Source: Solirubrobacter sp963848475 (lineage in GTDB: Bacteria; Actinomycetota; Thermoleophilia; Solirubrobacterales; Solirubrobacteraceae). Taken from it: DNA of 64,000 nt. Shown here piece by piece: positions 1 through 9,800 of the stretch. Each line of letters starts with the position of its first letter. Within the stretch, counting starts at the first letter, position 1. The stretch lies in NCBI GenBank assembly GCA_963848475.1, contig CAWKDW010000006.1:124001-188000 (forward strand). The letters are read 5' to 3'. The notes under the pieces were generated by a model, which did not search any database, had not been told where the DNA came from, and saw only the letters and a program-made list of their open reading frames with translations. The position numbers and the translations under genes are program-made.

Positions 1-540
1 CTGGCTGCCGCTACGGCGCTGATCGCCCAGCACGGGTCACGCGCGCTCACCCTGGCGGCGGTCGGCGAGGCCGCCGGCTATAGCCGGGGGATCGTCTCTC
101 ATCACTTCGGCAGCCGCGAGAATCTGCTCCGCGCGGTGATGCGCGATGCCCAGGCCTTCACCCTCCCGGATGTCGGGGATAGCGCCGCGGACTGGCTGGC
201 GGAGACGGTTCGCGCCTACCTCGAGAACGTCACCAGCCGACGTCCGTCTGCCGGCGCATTCCTGCAGATGTGGGGCGAGGCGATCGCCGCCGATCCCGTC
301 CTGATGCCGCTCTATGCGGAACAGGACGCCAGCTTCCGGCGCCTCCTCGCCGACAAAGTCCGCGAAGGGATCGGAGACGGCTCGGTCCGAGCAGATGCCG
401 ACCCCGAGGCGATGGCCGTGTCCCTCGTCGGCCTCGTCCGCGGGGTCGCACTACAGCTGATCTCGACTCCGCCGCCGGCGCGGGTCAACGCGATCATCGA
501 CGAAGCCGAGCAGGTCAGCCGGCGTGCGCTCAGACCTTGA
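1..540 (+). CDS. TetR/AcrR family transcriptional regulator (5' partial)
   Basis: The reading frame is open from base 1, so the true start lies left of the window. The first visible residues (LAAATALIAQHGSRALTLAA) run into a typical TetR helix-turn-helix, with the recognition-helix signature GYSRGIVSHHFGSRENLL. The remaining ~130 residues are a helical ligand-binding and dimerisation domain. TetR proteins are usually cytosolic repressors that bind a palindrome near their own promoter and release it on binding a small ligand. The regulated gene and the ligand cannot be told from here, because the upstream neighbour is outside the window. Family assignment is firm; role is unknown. Confidence 0.9.
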   Translation: MAAATALIAQHGSRALTLAAVGEAAGYSRGIVSHHFGSRENLLRAVMRDAQAFTLPDVGDSAADWLAETVRAYLENVTSRRPSAGAFLQMWGEAIAADPVLMPLYAEQDASFRRLLADKVREGIGDGSVRADADPEAMAVSLVGLVRGVALQLISTPPPARVNAIIDEAEQVSRRALRP

Positions 541-661
541 CGTACCCCGCGCGGATGTTGGCCGCGCGAACGTCGTTCTGACGGTGCGCCGCCACGGCCT
601 CGGCGACGAAGCGATTTCGCGCGCTGCCTGGCGCGTCCGGCGTCCTTGGCATCCTGAGCCG

Positions 662-2404
662 ATGCCCTTCACCGTCGACAAGGGGGCGCTCGGCCGCTAT
701 GCCGCCGGACTGCGGCGCGAAGTCGCCGCGGATCTGCGCGGTGCGCTCGGATGGTTCGGCGCCGATGAGCCCGGTCCGACCCTGGAGATCTCGCGGTACG
801 ACCTGCAGCAGTTCGTGCACTACACGCTCCCGCGCAAGTTCCTGACGGGCGTCGAGGAGCACGTCGCGGTCGCCCGAGTGCTCGGCGACGCGCTCGAGCA
901 CCTCGAGGCGCCACCGGCATACGCGGAGCTGTGCCGCTCGCCGGAGACGACCGAGTTGCTGCGACTGTGGGCGATCGACCCTGACGCGGCGTTCGCGCGG
1001 TTCGTCTCGTTCACGGACGCGTCCGGCCTTGAGCCGCCCGACGTCGAGGAACTCCACTGGCAGGGGGTCATGGGCCCGGTCGAGGCGATGACCCGGCAGG
1101 CGGCGACGCTGTCGCTCGAGCGCGCCCTGGAGTCCGGGGACCGGCGTCCCGCGACGACGATCGTGCGCGAAGTGCTGGCCGAGCCCGACCCGGACGGCGG
1201 ACAGGCCAGCCGCCTGCTCGCCGTGCAGGCCGAGCGCATCGACCGCTGGGCGGGCTGGCGGTCCACGTCGCGCCGGGCGCTGCTGGAACCAGTCAACGGC
1301 GAACTGATCGACGTCCAGGTACCCGACTGGCCGGCCGACGACGTGCTGGACTGGCTGCTCGACGAGGCGCGAGCCGGACTGGCGCTCACCGAGCGCGGCG
1401 CACTGAGCCGGGCGATCTGCGTCGAGATCGCGCATCGGCATCCGGATTGGACCTGGGGCAAGCCGCCGCGAAGCGAGGCCGACGTGGAGAACCTCGCGAG
1501 CCTTCACGCCGCTCTGCGCGGCTCGGGCCTCGTCCGGCGGCGAGGGCGCACGCTGCTCGCCACCAAGCGTGCGGGAGAGCTGAGCCCAGGTGCCCGGCGC
1601 CTGCGCCTGCTCGAACACCTCTTGGACGGCGGCTCCTTCCAGGCGGCGGTCGCCGAGCTGACGTTCGCGGCCCTCTTGCAGGACGAGCCCGACGTGCGGC
1701 TACGGGTCGCCGAGGTCATCGATGAGGCCGGCTGGAGCAGCGACGGCGGCCCGCTCCCCGCGTATGCCGTGCCGAGCACGGTGACCGACGTCCTCCACGT
1801 CCTGCTCGCCATCGGCGCCGCCGAGGGCGGTGCGCTGAGCCGTGACGGCTGCCGCCTCACCGAGCATGGGCGGGCGATCGTGCTCCGCGCGCTGCGCGCA
1901 CAGGCGCTCCGCTCGTCCCCGCCGCCGGCAGCGCCGCCGGCCCCGCCCGCGGCGCCCACCGTCCGCCTCGAGCGCGTCCGAGTCGCCCTGCCGCCCGTGC
2001 CCGGAGGCGCTCCGCCACACCTGGACCCGAACGACGAGGACGACCTCGCAGAGCTCATCCGCCTCGCGCATCCCGATCTCGCCGCGGCGCTCGACGCCGG
2101 CGAGGACGTTGCCGTCATCGACGGCGAGCCCGTAAATGCGCGCCTGCACCTGCTCAGCCACCAAGTGGTCGCCGTGCGGCTGCTCTACGACGACCCGCCC
2201 GATGACTGGATTGCGTTCCAGGCGCTGCTTGAGCACGGCGTCGACCCGCACGAGGCGCAACACGCGATCGGACAGCGCTTCGTCGAGGAACTCTTGGAGA
2301 CGCTTGGACCGCCGCCCGAACCCCATGCTGCCGACCGTGCTCGCGGCGACCGCCGGACGCGCCGCAAGGCACAGCGCGCCGCCCGCCGCGGAAACCGGCG
2401 CTGA
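662..2404 (+). CDS. Hypothetical protein with proline-rich linker and DUF1841-like C-terminus
   Basis: A 580-residue acidic, soluble-looking protein. I chose ATG 662 because the open frame upstream overlaps the TetR gene and reads as non-coding. No signal peptide or membrane segment is visible. Residues 1-410 are helical with no motif I recognise. A Pro/Ala-rich linker follows at about 415-435. Then comes an Asp/Glu-rich segment and a C-terminal block (about 490-550; HLLSHQVVAVRLL, HEAQHAIGQRFVEELLE) that resembles DUF1841-like helical domains. The extreme C-terminus is very Arg-rich, which may help nucleic-acid binding. The family resemblance is from memory of pattern only, and the function is unknown. 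Confidence 0.6.
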   Translation: MPFTVDKGALGRYAAGLRREVAADLRGALGWFGADEPGPTLEISRYDLQQFVHYTLPRKFLTGVEEHVAVARVLGDALEHLEAPPAYAELCRSPETTELLRLWAIDPDAAFARFVSFTDASGLEPPDVEELHWQGVMGPVEAMTRQAATLSLERALESGDRRPATTIVREVLAEPDPDGGQASRLLAVQAERIDRWAGWRSTSRRALLEPVNGELIDVQVPDWPADDVLDWLLDEARAGLALTERGALSRAICVEIAHRHPDWTWGKPPRSEADVENLASLHAALRGSGLVRRRGRTLLATKRAGELSPGARRLRLLEHLLDGGSFQAAVAELTFAALLQDEPDVRLRVAEVIDEAGWSSDGGPLPAYAVPSTVTDVLHVLLAIGAAEGGALSRDGCRLTEHGRAIVLRALRAQALRSSPPPAAPPAPPAAPTVRLERVRVALPPVPGGAPPHLDPNDEDDLAELIRLAHPDLAAALDAGEDVAVIDGEPVNARLHLLSHQVVAVRLLYDDPPDDWIAFQALLEHGVDPHEAQHAIGQRFVEELLETLGPPPEPHAADRARGDRRTRRKAQRAARRGNRR

Positions 2405-2510
2405 GCGGCGCCCGGTCGGCCCGCAGCGACGACGAGCCAACCGCGCCGATGATGATCGTCGTGCGTGCCCGGCAGGTCGAAGTCAGCTGAGCGGCGCCCA
2501 GCTCGAGTGT

Positions 2511-2939
2511 CTACCCCGCTCGACCTTCGTTGAAGGGGTCGACGATCTCGACGCCGGTCTGCTCGAAGTCCCTGACATTGCGGGTCGCCAGAGTCGCGCC
2601 ATGGCGACGGCAGATCGCCGCGATCTGCGCATCGAACCCGTCGATCGGCGCCCCGCCACGCTCCCGGGCAGTGACGATCTCGCCGTACAGACCTGCCGCG
2701 TCAGCATCGAACGCGAGCACGTGATCGGCGAAAGCCGAGAACACCTGCGACGCGGTTGCTCTCAGCAGCCTCTTGTGAGCACCGTCGGGAAGCCTCTCGA
2801 CCCCATAGCCCACTTCGGCCACGGTGATCGAGGTGGTGAACAACTCACTGCCGTCGCGCGTCCGGAGCCATGCCACTACGCGTGGGTCCGGCGCCGGCCG
2901 CATCAGTTCCGTCGCGACGTCGGTGTCGACGATGATCAT
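2511..2939 (-). CDS. vapC: PIN-domain ribonuclease toxin (VapC/FitB-like)
   Basis: A 142-residue PIN-domain protein, the toxin half of a type II toxin-antitoxin pair. PIN toxins are Mg2+-dependent RNases that typically cut tRNA or rRNA. The acidic active-site set is visible: D5 in MIIVDTD, E42 in AEVGYG, D103 in GFDAQIAA and D124 in RNVRDF. All are intact, so the toxin should be active. Its ATG overlaps the antitoxin stop as ATGA (2936-2939), so the two are translationally coupled, antitoxin first. The order antitoxin-toxin and the sequence style fit FitAB-type VapBC. Confidence 0.93.
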   Translation of the reverse strand: MIIVDTDVATELMRPAPDPRVVAWLRTRDGSELFTTSITVAEVGYGVERLPDGAHKRLLRATASQVFSAFADHVLAFDADAAGLYGEIVTARERGGAPIDGFDAQIAAICRRHGATLATRNVRDFEQTGVEIVDPFNEGRAG

Positions 2940-3181
2940 CCAGCGAGATCCGGCGCGCGAGCGACGTTCGCACGCGGAGGCAGATCGAGCTCGACGCCAC
3001 CGAGCTCGCCGAACCGATCCAACAGCTCCGTGAACAGGCTCCGCGAAGAACCCGACTCGCTCACCGCGTCCGTCAGGATCGCTCGGATCTCGGCCTCCAT
3101 CGACCGCCCGTTGCGCGCTGCCCGGACGCGGAGACGGTTCCTCACGTCGTCGTCGAGATCCCGAATACTCACCGCGGCCAC
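2936..3181 (-). CDS. vapB: FitA/VapB-like ribbon-helix-helix antitoxin
   Basis: An 81-residue antitoxin. Residues 4-40 (VSIRDLDDDVRNRLRVRAAR, then GRSMEAEIRAIL) match the ribbon-helix-helix DNA-binding domain of FitA-type antitoxins. The C-terminal ~35 residues would wrap the PIN toxin active site. The start is GTG 3181, with a 4-bp overlap to the toxin downstream. Two adjacent palindromes lie only 1 nt upstream of the start codon and are the likely autoregulatory operator. With so little leader, the mRNA may be leaderless. Family assignment is strong; the exact start is less so (GTG 3172 is an alternative). Confidence 0.9.
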   Translation of the reverse strand: MAAVSIRDLDDDVRNRLRVRAARNGRSMEAEIRAILTDAVSESGSSRSLFTELLDRFGELGGVELDLPPRANVARAPDLAG

Positions 3182-3182
3182 G

Positions 3183-3199
3183 TGCTAGCAATGCTAGCA
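3183..3199. promoter_or_regulatory. Doubled palindromic operator of the toxin-antitoxin operon
   Basis: Two copies of the perfect 8-bp palindrome TGCTAGCA are separated by one base, so their centres are 9 bp apart. They sit immediately upstream of the antitoxin GTG. FitA-type ribbon-helix-helix dimers bind paired short palindromes, so this is the expected operator architecture. On the minus strand each copy also resembles an extended -10 element (TGCTAGCAT), so repressor and RNA polymerase could compete for it. The operator role is inferred from position and symmetry. Confidence 0.65.
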
Positions 3200-3222
3200 A
3201 CGGAGGCCATTCGCCTAAGCTG

Positions 3223-4254
3223 GTGAGGGTGAGCGCACCGTCCCCTCTCCCCGTCCTTGACATCTCCGACTTCCGCGCGGACCCGGAGAGCCCCGCCGGC
3301 GCGGCCTTCGTCGAGGCACTGCGCGGCGCCTTCCATGGGATCGGCGCGGCGTACCTCGTCGGCCACGGCGTCTCCGACGACCTGATTGCCCGCGTGCGGC
3401 ACGTCGCCGAGCAGTTCTTTGCCCTTGCCGAGTCCGAGCGGCTGGCGATCGAGAACGTGCATTCGCCGCAGTTCCGCGGCTACACGCGCCTGGGCAACGA
3501 GCACACCAACGGGCGGCGCGATCTGCGCGATCAGGTCGACGTCGGCCGGGAGGAGCCCGCGCCCGCGATCGGGCCCGACGAGCCGGCCTGGCTGCGCCTG
3601 CGCGGGCCGAACCTGTGGCCGGAGGGGCTGCCCGCGTTCCGCACGGCCGTCAGCGAGTACAACGCGGCGCTCGAGCAGGCCGGACACGTGCTGATGCGCG
3701 CGGTGTCACTCGCGCTCGGCCAGCCGGCCGACCACTTCGATGCGCTGGTGACGCCACCCGAGGTCCTGACCAAGATCATTCGCTACCCGGCACCCAGCGC
3801 GGACTTCCCGAGCGACCAGGGCGTCGGCCACCACACCGACGCCGGGTTCCTCACGCTCCTGCACCAGGACGCCGTCGGCGGCCTCGAGGCCGAGGTCTAC
3901 GGAACGTGGGTCGGCGTCCCCGCGCTGCCCGGCGCGTTCGTGGTCAACATCGGCGAGCTGCTGCAACTGGTCAGCAACGGCTACTTCCGTGCGACCGTCC
4001 ACCGCGTGGTCAGCCCGCCTAAGGGCGTCGAGCGCATCTCGATCGCCTACTTCTTCAACCCCTGTTTCGAGGCCAAGGTCGTACCGGTCACGCTCCCGGC
4101 CGCACTCGCCGCCGAGGCGCCGGGAGGCGAGAGCGCCGACCCCGACAACCCGGTCCTCGCCAACTACGGCTTCAACTCGCTGAAGGTCCGGCTGCGCGCC
4201 CATCCCGACGTAGCCGAACGTCACCACGCCGACCTGTTGGCGCGTCCCGACTGA
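3223..4254 (+). CDS. 2-oxoglutarate/Fe(II)-dependent oxygenase, isopenicillin-N-synthase-like
   Basis: A 343-residue non-haem iron oxygenase. The N-terminal half (about 8-130) fits the DIOX_N domain (PVLDISDF, YLVGHGVSDDL). The C-terminal double-stranded beta-helix carries the iron triad H204-T-D206 (GHHTDAGFLTLL) and H260 (ATVHRVVSP), plus the 2-oxoglutarate clamp R271-I-S273. All catalytic residues are present, so it should use 2-oxoglutarate and O2 to oxidise an unknown small molecule. The start is GTG 3223, with GTG 3229 as an alternative. It is divergent from the toxin-antitoxin operon, about 40 bp away, and converges on a decayed monooxygenase. The substrate cannot be read from the sequence. 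Confidence 0.92.
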   Translation: MRVSAPSPLPVLDISDFRADPESPAGAAFVEALRGAFHGIGAAYLVGHGVSDDLIARVRHVAEQFFALAESERLAIENVHSPQFRGYTRLGNEHTNGRRDLRDQVDVGREEPAPAIGPDEPAWLRLRGPNLWPEGLPAFRTAVSEYNAALEQAGHVLMRAVSLALGQPADHFDALVTPPEVLTKIIRYPAPSADFPSDQGVGHHTDAGFLTLLHQDAVGGLEAEVYGTWVGVPALPGAFVVNIGELLQLVSNGYFRATVHRVVSPPKGVERISIAYFFNPCFEAKVVPVTLPAALAAEAPGGESADPDNPVLANYGFNSLKVRLRAHPDVAERHHADLLARPD

Positions 4255-4261
4255 GCCGAGG

Positions 4262-5597
4262 CGGTCCGAACCAGCGCCGTCGTAGCTCGCGACGATCAGC
4301 TGGACCCGATCGGCCCAGGGCGCGATGTCGACGCCTCCGGGCGCGCCGAGGTCAAGCAGCACCGGCCTCGCGTCATGCAGCAGCTCGAAGACCCGGAGCG
4401 GACCGTCGGCGGTCACGAGGTCCAGATCGGGCATCCGACGGCCGAGCAGCGGATGCCCCGCTCCGAGGTCGTGGCGGATGTCGAGCCCAGAGATCATTCC
4501 GGCAAGCAGCTTGCGCGGCTCGTCCAGGCTCGCCAGCTCCGATACGAAAACGACGAGGGCCTGCATGCGTTCGTCCCGGCGTTGGAGCGTGCCCAGAGCC
4601 ATCGTGTACTGGAGCGCGCGGGCGGCGACCGGATGGCAGCTCGTCCCGGTAGGTGTCCAGGAGGCGCTCCGGGGACGTCCCTCCGACGACCTGCGCCAGC
4701 TTCCAGCCCAGATACACCGCATCCTGCACACCGAGGCTGAGTCCCTGTCCACCCGCCGGGTAATGCACATGCGCCGAGTCGCCGGCGAGCAGGACGCGTC
4801 CCGCGTGGTAGTCGGCGGCGTGGCGGGTCATGTCGGTGAACCTCGAGATCCACGTGGGATCGTGGATCCCGAAGTCGGTGCCGAACACCGTGATCAGCGC
4901 CTCGCCGAGATCGCGCAGGGTGGGTTCGCTGCCCGATCGGACCTGCTGCTCAGTCACGACGACGCGCACCGTCTTCCCGTCCTCCATCCGGTTCAGGCCG
5001 TGACGCCGGTGGAGTCGTGGCGAGGACTTGGCGGCAGCTCCTCGGTCGTCTCGACCTCGCCGATCAGATTGCTCCTGGTCGCGCCCCAGCCGGGGAACTC
5101 GATGCCGGCCGCTTTGGGAAGACACTGCGTCCTCCGTCGCACCCGACGAGGTACCGCGCCCGCAGCGCCCGGTCGCCGGACAACTCGACGCCGACGCCGG
5201 CGTCGTCCTGCGTAAAGCCCGTCACCTCAGTTCCGTAGTAGATCCGGACGGGCAGCTCGGCGATCCAGGCAGCCAGGATCCGCTCGATCTTGTTCTGCCA
5301 GATCCCGAGCGTGTACGGCTGACGGGTCGGGAAGTCGCCCATGTCCAACACGGTCGTGCCGAACGTCGCAGCTTGGACCGGCTGACCTTCCGCGAGGAAG
5401 CGATCAGCGACCCTACGCTGATCGAGCAGCTCGATCGTGCGCGAGTGAAAGCCGCCGGCCCGCGACCCGGCGAGCACGTGATCGGGACGCCGCTCGACCA
5501 CCGCGACGTCGACCTTCGCCAGCGCCAACTCAGACGACAGCATCATCCCCGCCGGCCCTGCTCCGACGATCACCACAGCATGCTCGGTCCTGCGCAT
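4262..5597 (-). pseudogene. FAD-dependent aromatic monooxygenase pseudogene (three frameshifts, truncated C-terminus)
   Basis: The 5' part (from ATG 5597) encodes a GxGxxG FAD site (VVIVGAGPAGMMLS) and continues to CDGGRSVFP. The frame then shifts near 5120, where KAAGIEFPGWGATRSNLIGE continues in another frame. It shifts again near 5000 (the homologous run resumes at LNRMEDGKTVRVVVTEQQ) and near 4635 (after YRDELP the homology resumes at VAARALQYTMALG). The conserved LLAGDSAHVHYPAGGQGLSLG block, FAD-contact motif of PheA/TfdB and rifampin-type hydroxylases, lies in the second segment. The C-terminal thioredoxin-like domain stops after QLIVASYDGA, abutting the convergent oxygenase, so the usual last residues are missing. 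Three shifts plus truncation mark a decayed gene. Confidence 0.85.
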
Positions 5598-5696
5598 CGC
5601 GTCCCTCCCGTCTCCGTAGGTTTCTGGCCGGCGCCGGGCGATTGTGCGGGACGATCGGTGGCCTCATGAGGGACTCGTCTGCGGTATACATTCCAG

Positions 5697-6845
5697 GTGG
5701 AGATCCGCATCCTGGGGTCCTTCGAGGTCCTCGGAGACGAGGGGCCGTTGGCCCTCGGCGGGCTCAAGCAACGCGCGGTACTGGCCGTGCTCGCGCTGAC
5801 GCCGGGGCGACCGGTCAGCGTCGACCGCCTCGTCGACGAGCTGTGGGGAGCGGCGCCGCCGCGCCAGGCGACCGCGACGTTGCAGGCCTACGTCTCCAAC
5901 CTGCGGCGTCTGCTGGAGCCCGGTCGGGCACCGCGGGAACCGGCCCGGGTGCTGGCCTCGGACGCCGGCGGCGGCTATCTCCTGGCCGTCGACTCCGACA
6001 GCGTCGACGCTCAGCGCTTCGAGCGGCTCGCCGGGACCGGTCGCGCGCTGCTGCGCGAAGGACAGAACGAACCAGCCCGTCAGGCCTTGGGCGAGGCGCT
6101 TGATCTGTGGCGGGGACCGATGTTGGCCGAGTTCGGTGATCTGCCCGCGGTCGCGGCGGAGGCGGTTCGCCTCGCCGGCGTGCGGATCGAGACGCTTGAG
6201 GCCCGTGTCGCCGCCGACCTCGCGCTGGGCGCGCACGCCGAGGTCATCCCGGAACTGCAACGGCTGGTGGTCGACGAGCCGCTTCGTGAGCAGCTGTGGG
6301 CGCACCTGATGCTGGCGCTGTACCGCAGCGCGCGGCAGAGCGACGCGCTCGCGGCCTTCCAGCAGTGCCGGCGCCGGCTCGACGAGGACGTCGGCATCGA
6401 GCCGCACCCGGCGCTGCGGCAGCTGGAGGCGGAGATCCTTCGCCAGGCGCCGTCGCTGGACTGGGTTGCCCCCTCGGGGGCCGCGCGCAGCCCGGCCGGC
6501 GCGTCGCTGGCCTACCGGGATGGCTCCGGCAGCCTGCAGGTGTTCCCGCTGGCGCCCGATGCCCGGCGCATCACGGTCGGACGGGAGGCCACGGCCGACG
6601 TGTGGCTGTTCTGGGACAACCGGATCTCCCGCGTGCACGCGGTGCTCGAGTGCGACGGCGAGCGGTGGGCCGTCACGGACGACGGCCTGTCGAGCAATGG
6701 CTCCTACGTCAACGGCGACCGGCTTGACGGGCGGCGGGAGCTGCGCCACGACGACGAGTTGCGCTTCGGCCAGACCCGGCTGACCTTCCGTGTGCACCTG
6801 GAGTCCGCCGCGGAGCAGACCTTCCTCGGCACTAACGCCCCGTGA
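5697..6845 (+). CDS. SARP-type transcriptional regulator with C-terminal FHA domain (EmbR-like)
   Basis: A 382-residue regulator starting at GTG 5697. Residues 1-95 form the OmpR-like winged helix of SARP/AfsR regulators (LGSFEVLGDEGPLALGG, LVDELWG, YVSNLRRLL). Residues about 96-250 form the bacterial transcriptional activation domain with its helical repeats (LREQLWAHLMLALYRSARQS). Residues about 280-365 are an FHA phosphothreonine-binding domain with the GRE, SRVH and SNGSYVNG motifs. This order matches mycobacterial EmbR, which is controlled by a Ser/Thr kinase. The next gene, converging on it with a 14-bp 3' overlap, encodes such a kinase, so regulation by phosphorylation is plausible. 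Target genes are unknown. Confidence 0.92.
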   Translation: MEIRILGSFEVLGDEGPLALGGLKQRAVLAVLALTPGRPVSVDRLVDELWGAAPPRQATATLQAYVSNLRRLLEPGRAPREPARVLASDAGGGYLLAVDSDSVDAQRFERLAGTGRALLREGQNEPARQALGEALDLWRGPMLAEFGDLPAVAAEAVRLAGVRIETLEARVAADLALGAHAEVIPELQRLVVDEPLREQLWAHLMLALYRSARQSDALAAFQQCRRRLDEDVGIEPHPALRQLEAEILRQAPSLDWVAPSGAARSPAGASLAYRDGSGSLQVFPLAPDARRITVGREATADVWLFWDNRISRVHAVLECDGERWAVTDDGLSSNGSYVNGDRLDGRRELRHDDELRFGQTRLTFRVHLESAAEQTFLGTNAP

Positions 6846-9800
6846 GCTTGACGTTGACGTTGAGGAGCTCGTCCTCGACGGCCTTGGCGGTGATGAACAG
6901 CGCCTCGGCGATCTCGCGCTCGGAATAGCCCTGGGCGGCCAGGTCGGCGACGCGCCGCTCGCTCGGCGTGAGCCGCAGCGGACTGCGCACAGCGTCCGGC
7001 GTGGAGCCGGGGAGCGCCCGCCGCCCGCGGGCGACCAGCGCGTGCGCCCCGCAGCCCGAAGCGATCTCGATCCCGGTCGCGAGCGCAGCCTGTCCCTGGT
7101 GGCCCGTCCCGAGCTCGATCGCCGTCTCGGCCAGCGCCGTCCACGCCTGCGCGAGGTCCAGCCTCGCGGGAGAGGTCTCGAGAGCGCTGATCGCCTCGCG
7201 CAGCACCGCGGATCGCTCCTCGGCCGGCAGACAGCGCGCCCATCCGACGAGCGCGGCGCCGACGGCGCCCGGGGTGCCCCAGACGCGCGCGCCGGCCACG
7301 TCCTCGACGGCGACCGCGGCCGCTTCGTCCTCACGCCCGGCCGCCAGCAGCATCGGGATGGCCAGGCCCCGCCACGGCAGCACGCGTGAGTAGCCCACCG
7401 CCCGCGGCACGCGCGTCAGCGCGACCCGCATGTCCGCGAGGGCGGCGTCCACGTCCCCGAGCGCGAAACGGACCTGAGCCCGCGCGACGAGCGCGTGATT
7501 GAAGACCACGATGTCCGGCAGCTCGTAGTCCCCGAGCGGCGCCATCAGCTCCGCGGCGGCCGCGACATCGTCGGCGGCAAGCCGGGCACGGACGAGGCAG
7601 GCGGTGACGATCGGGATCAGCGCCCCGTGCAGGGAGCCGCTCTGCAGCGCCGTGACGCCGTCGGTCACGGCGCGTCCGACGTCGCCGCGCTGGTAGGCCA
7701 CGAGCGCCTGGCAGCCGACGACGGAGGCGTAACCGAGCAGCGACCCGCGCCAGCGCGAGACGGCCATGGTCGCGTCGAGCTGCGCCTCGGCCTCGTCGAG
7801 CCGGTCGGCGTCGATCAGCGTGAACAGCGCGGTGAAGCGCGACACCGCCTCAGCCCCCTCCGGGGCGACGCCACCGGTGAGGGCGCGCTCGGCGAGGTCG
7901 GCGGCGCGCGCCGCCGAGTCGCCGCGATGGCAGGCCACGCGGGAGAGCGCCGCGAGCATCATCCGCTCGGTCACGGTCTCGCCGGGGGAGGCCGCGAAGC
8001 GCGCCAGCCGCACGTCCAGCTCTCCCAGCAGCGAGGGCACATTGGTCGCGGCAGCGACGACGTCGCCGACCAGGGCTTGTGTGGCCGCTCCCGGTTCGAG
8101 CCCGATGGCATCGACGTCGGCGATGATCGTCAGGATCTCGTTCGGGTCGAGGCGGCCGTCGAGCTGGAAGTGCGCTCGGAAGGCGCGCAATTGGCGTTCC
8201 ACGCGCTCGACCGGGTTCGTCGCCAGCAGGACGCTCGCGTCCAAGGCCTCCGCGGCGGTCGCCGCGTCGCCCGCGACCGAGGCGGCATAGCCGAGCTCCG
8301 CGAGTACGGCGCCGCGGTCCGCCACGGGGGGCGGCTCGCGGCGAGCGCGTTGCAGCTGGCGTGCGGCGATGTCGGCCGCTCCACCTTCCAGCGCGGAACG
8401 CGCGGCTTCACGCAACACGGCGACAACGTGGGCGTCACCGGACGGGTCGAGCTCGATCATGTGCGCGGCGACGGAGGCGACCGGCGCCCCATCGGCCTCC
8501 AGCACGGCGGCGGCGCGAGCGTGCGCGGCCGCGCGACCCGCCGGGCGCAGGTCGGCGAGCACCGTCGAGCGCAGCAGCGGATGCAGGAACGACAACGGCG
8601 CGCCGGGGCGCAGGAGCGCCAGCGCCGCGAGGCGGTCCGCGCACGCGCTGGCGACGGCGAGCTCCAGGCCGGCCAGCTGCGCGGCGTGGCGCAGCTCGAC
8701 ATCGTCGCCAAGCACCGCGACCGCGCGCGCAAGCGCGGTCGCGTCCGGTGACTCGCGCTCCAGCCGGTTCACGACCGAGTGCGTGACCGCGTCGGGGACG
8801 AGTTCGCGCACGCGGCCGGCCGCCGTCGCGTCGGGTGTCAGCCGCTCTTCGTCGGCGGCCTGCAGGAGCTGCTCGAGCAGGAACGGGTTACCGCCCGTCA
8901 CGTCGCCGCACGCCTGCACGAACGCCGTGTCGGGCACGCGGCCGAGCCGGGCCCGCACGAGGGTCGCGACGCCATCGGGGCCGAGCCCGCGCGGACGGAT
9001 CGCGCGCACGCCGGGCTCCGAGCCCAGCTGCGCGATGCTCGCCGGGTCGCTCTCCGCCGCCCCGTCGCGCAGTGCGCAGACGACCGCGATGCGCAGGCCC
9101 TGGATGCGGCGGGCGAGATAGAGCAGAAACCGCAACGACGGTGGGTCGACGAGGTGCAGATCGTCGACGATCAGCAGCAGCGGCTGGGTCTCGGCGAGGT
9201 CGCAGACGAGCCAGTACAGGCCGTGACAGAACGCGAACTCACGCTCGGCCTCCCCGGACGCCGCCGCGTCGAGCGCCTCGAAGCCGAGGACCGGACCGGC
9301 CAGCCGGGCAGCGCCGGAGAGGCGTGCGCCTTCGAGGTCGCGGACCTCGCGCTCGAGCAACTGGCGCACGACGCCGTAGGGGAAGTCGCGCTCCATCTCG
9401 CCCCCGCGCGCCCACAGGGTGCGCGCACCGACGCGCTTGGCCTCCGACGCGACCGCGTCGAGCAGCCGCGACTTGCCGATGCCGGCCGGCCCGCGCAGGA
9501 GCGCCACGGTGCCGGTGCCCTCGCGTGCTGCGGCGACGACGTCGACCAGCGCCGCGTGCTCGCGCTCGCGCTCGAGCAGCCCGCCGCCGGGATCGGCCGG
9601 CGCCTCGATCGTGCCAATGACCGTCGTGACCGCGGCGACCCCGTGGTGGCGGCGATCGAGCGAGGCACGATCGGGCAGTCCGACGCGCAGCTCGAGACCG
9701 CTGTCCGCGAGCCAGCCCGCCGGCCACTCAGCGTCGGCGGCGGCCGCCACCGCCGCACCCAAGTCCGCCGCGCCGGCGTACCGCTCGTCGGGATCGCGAC

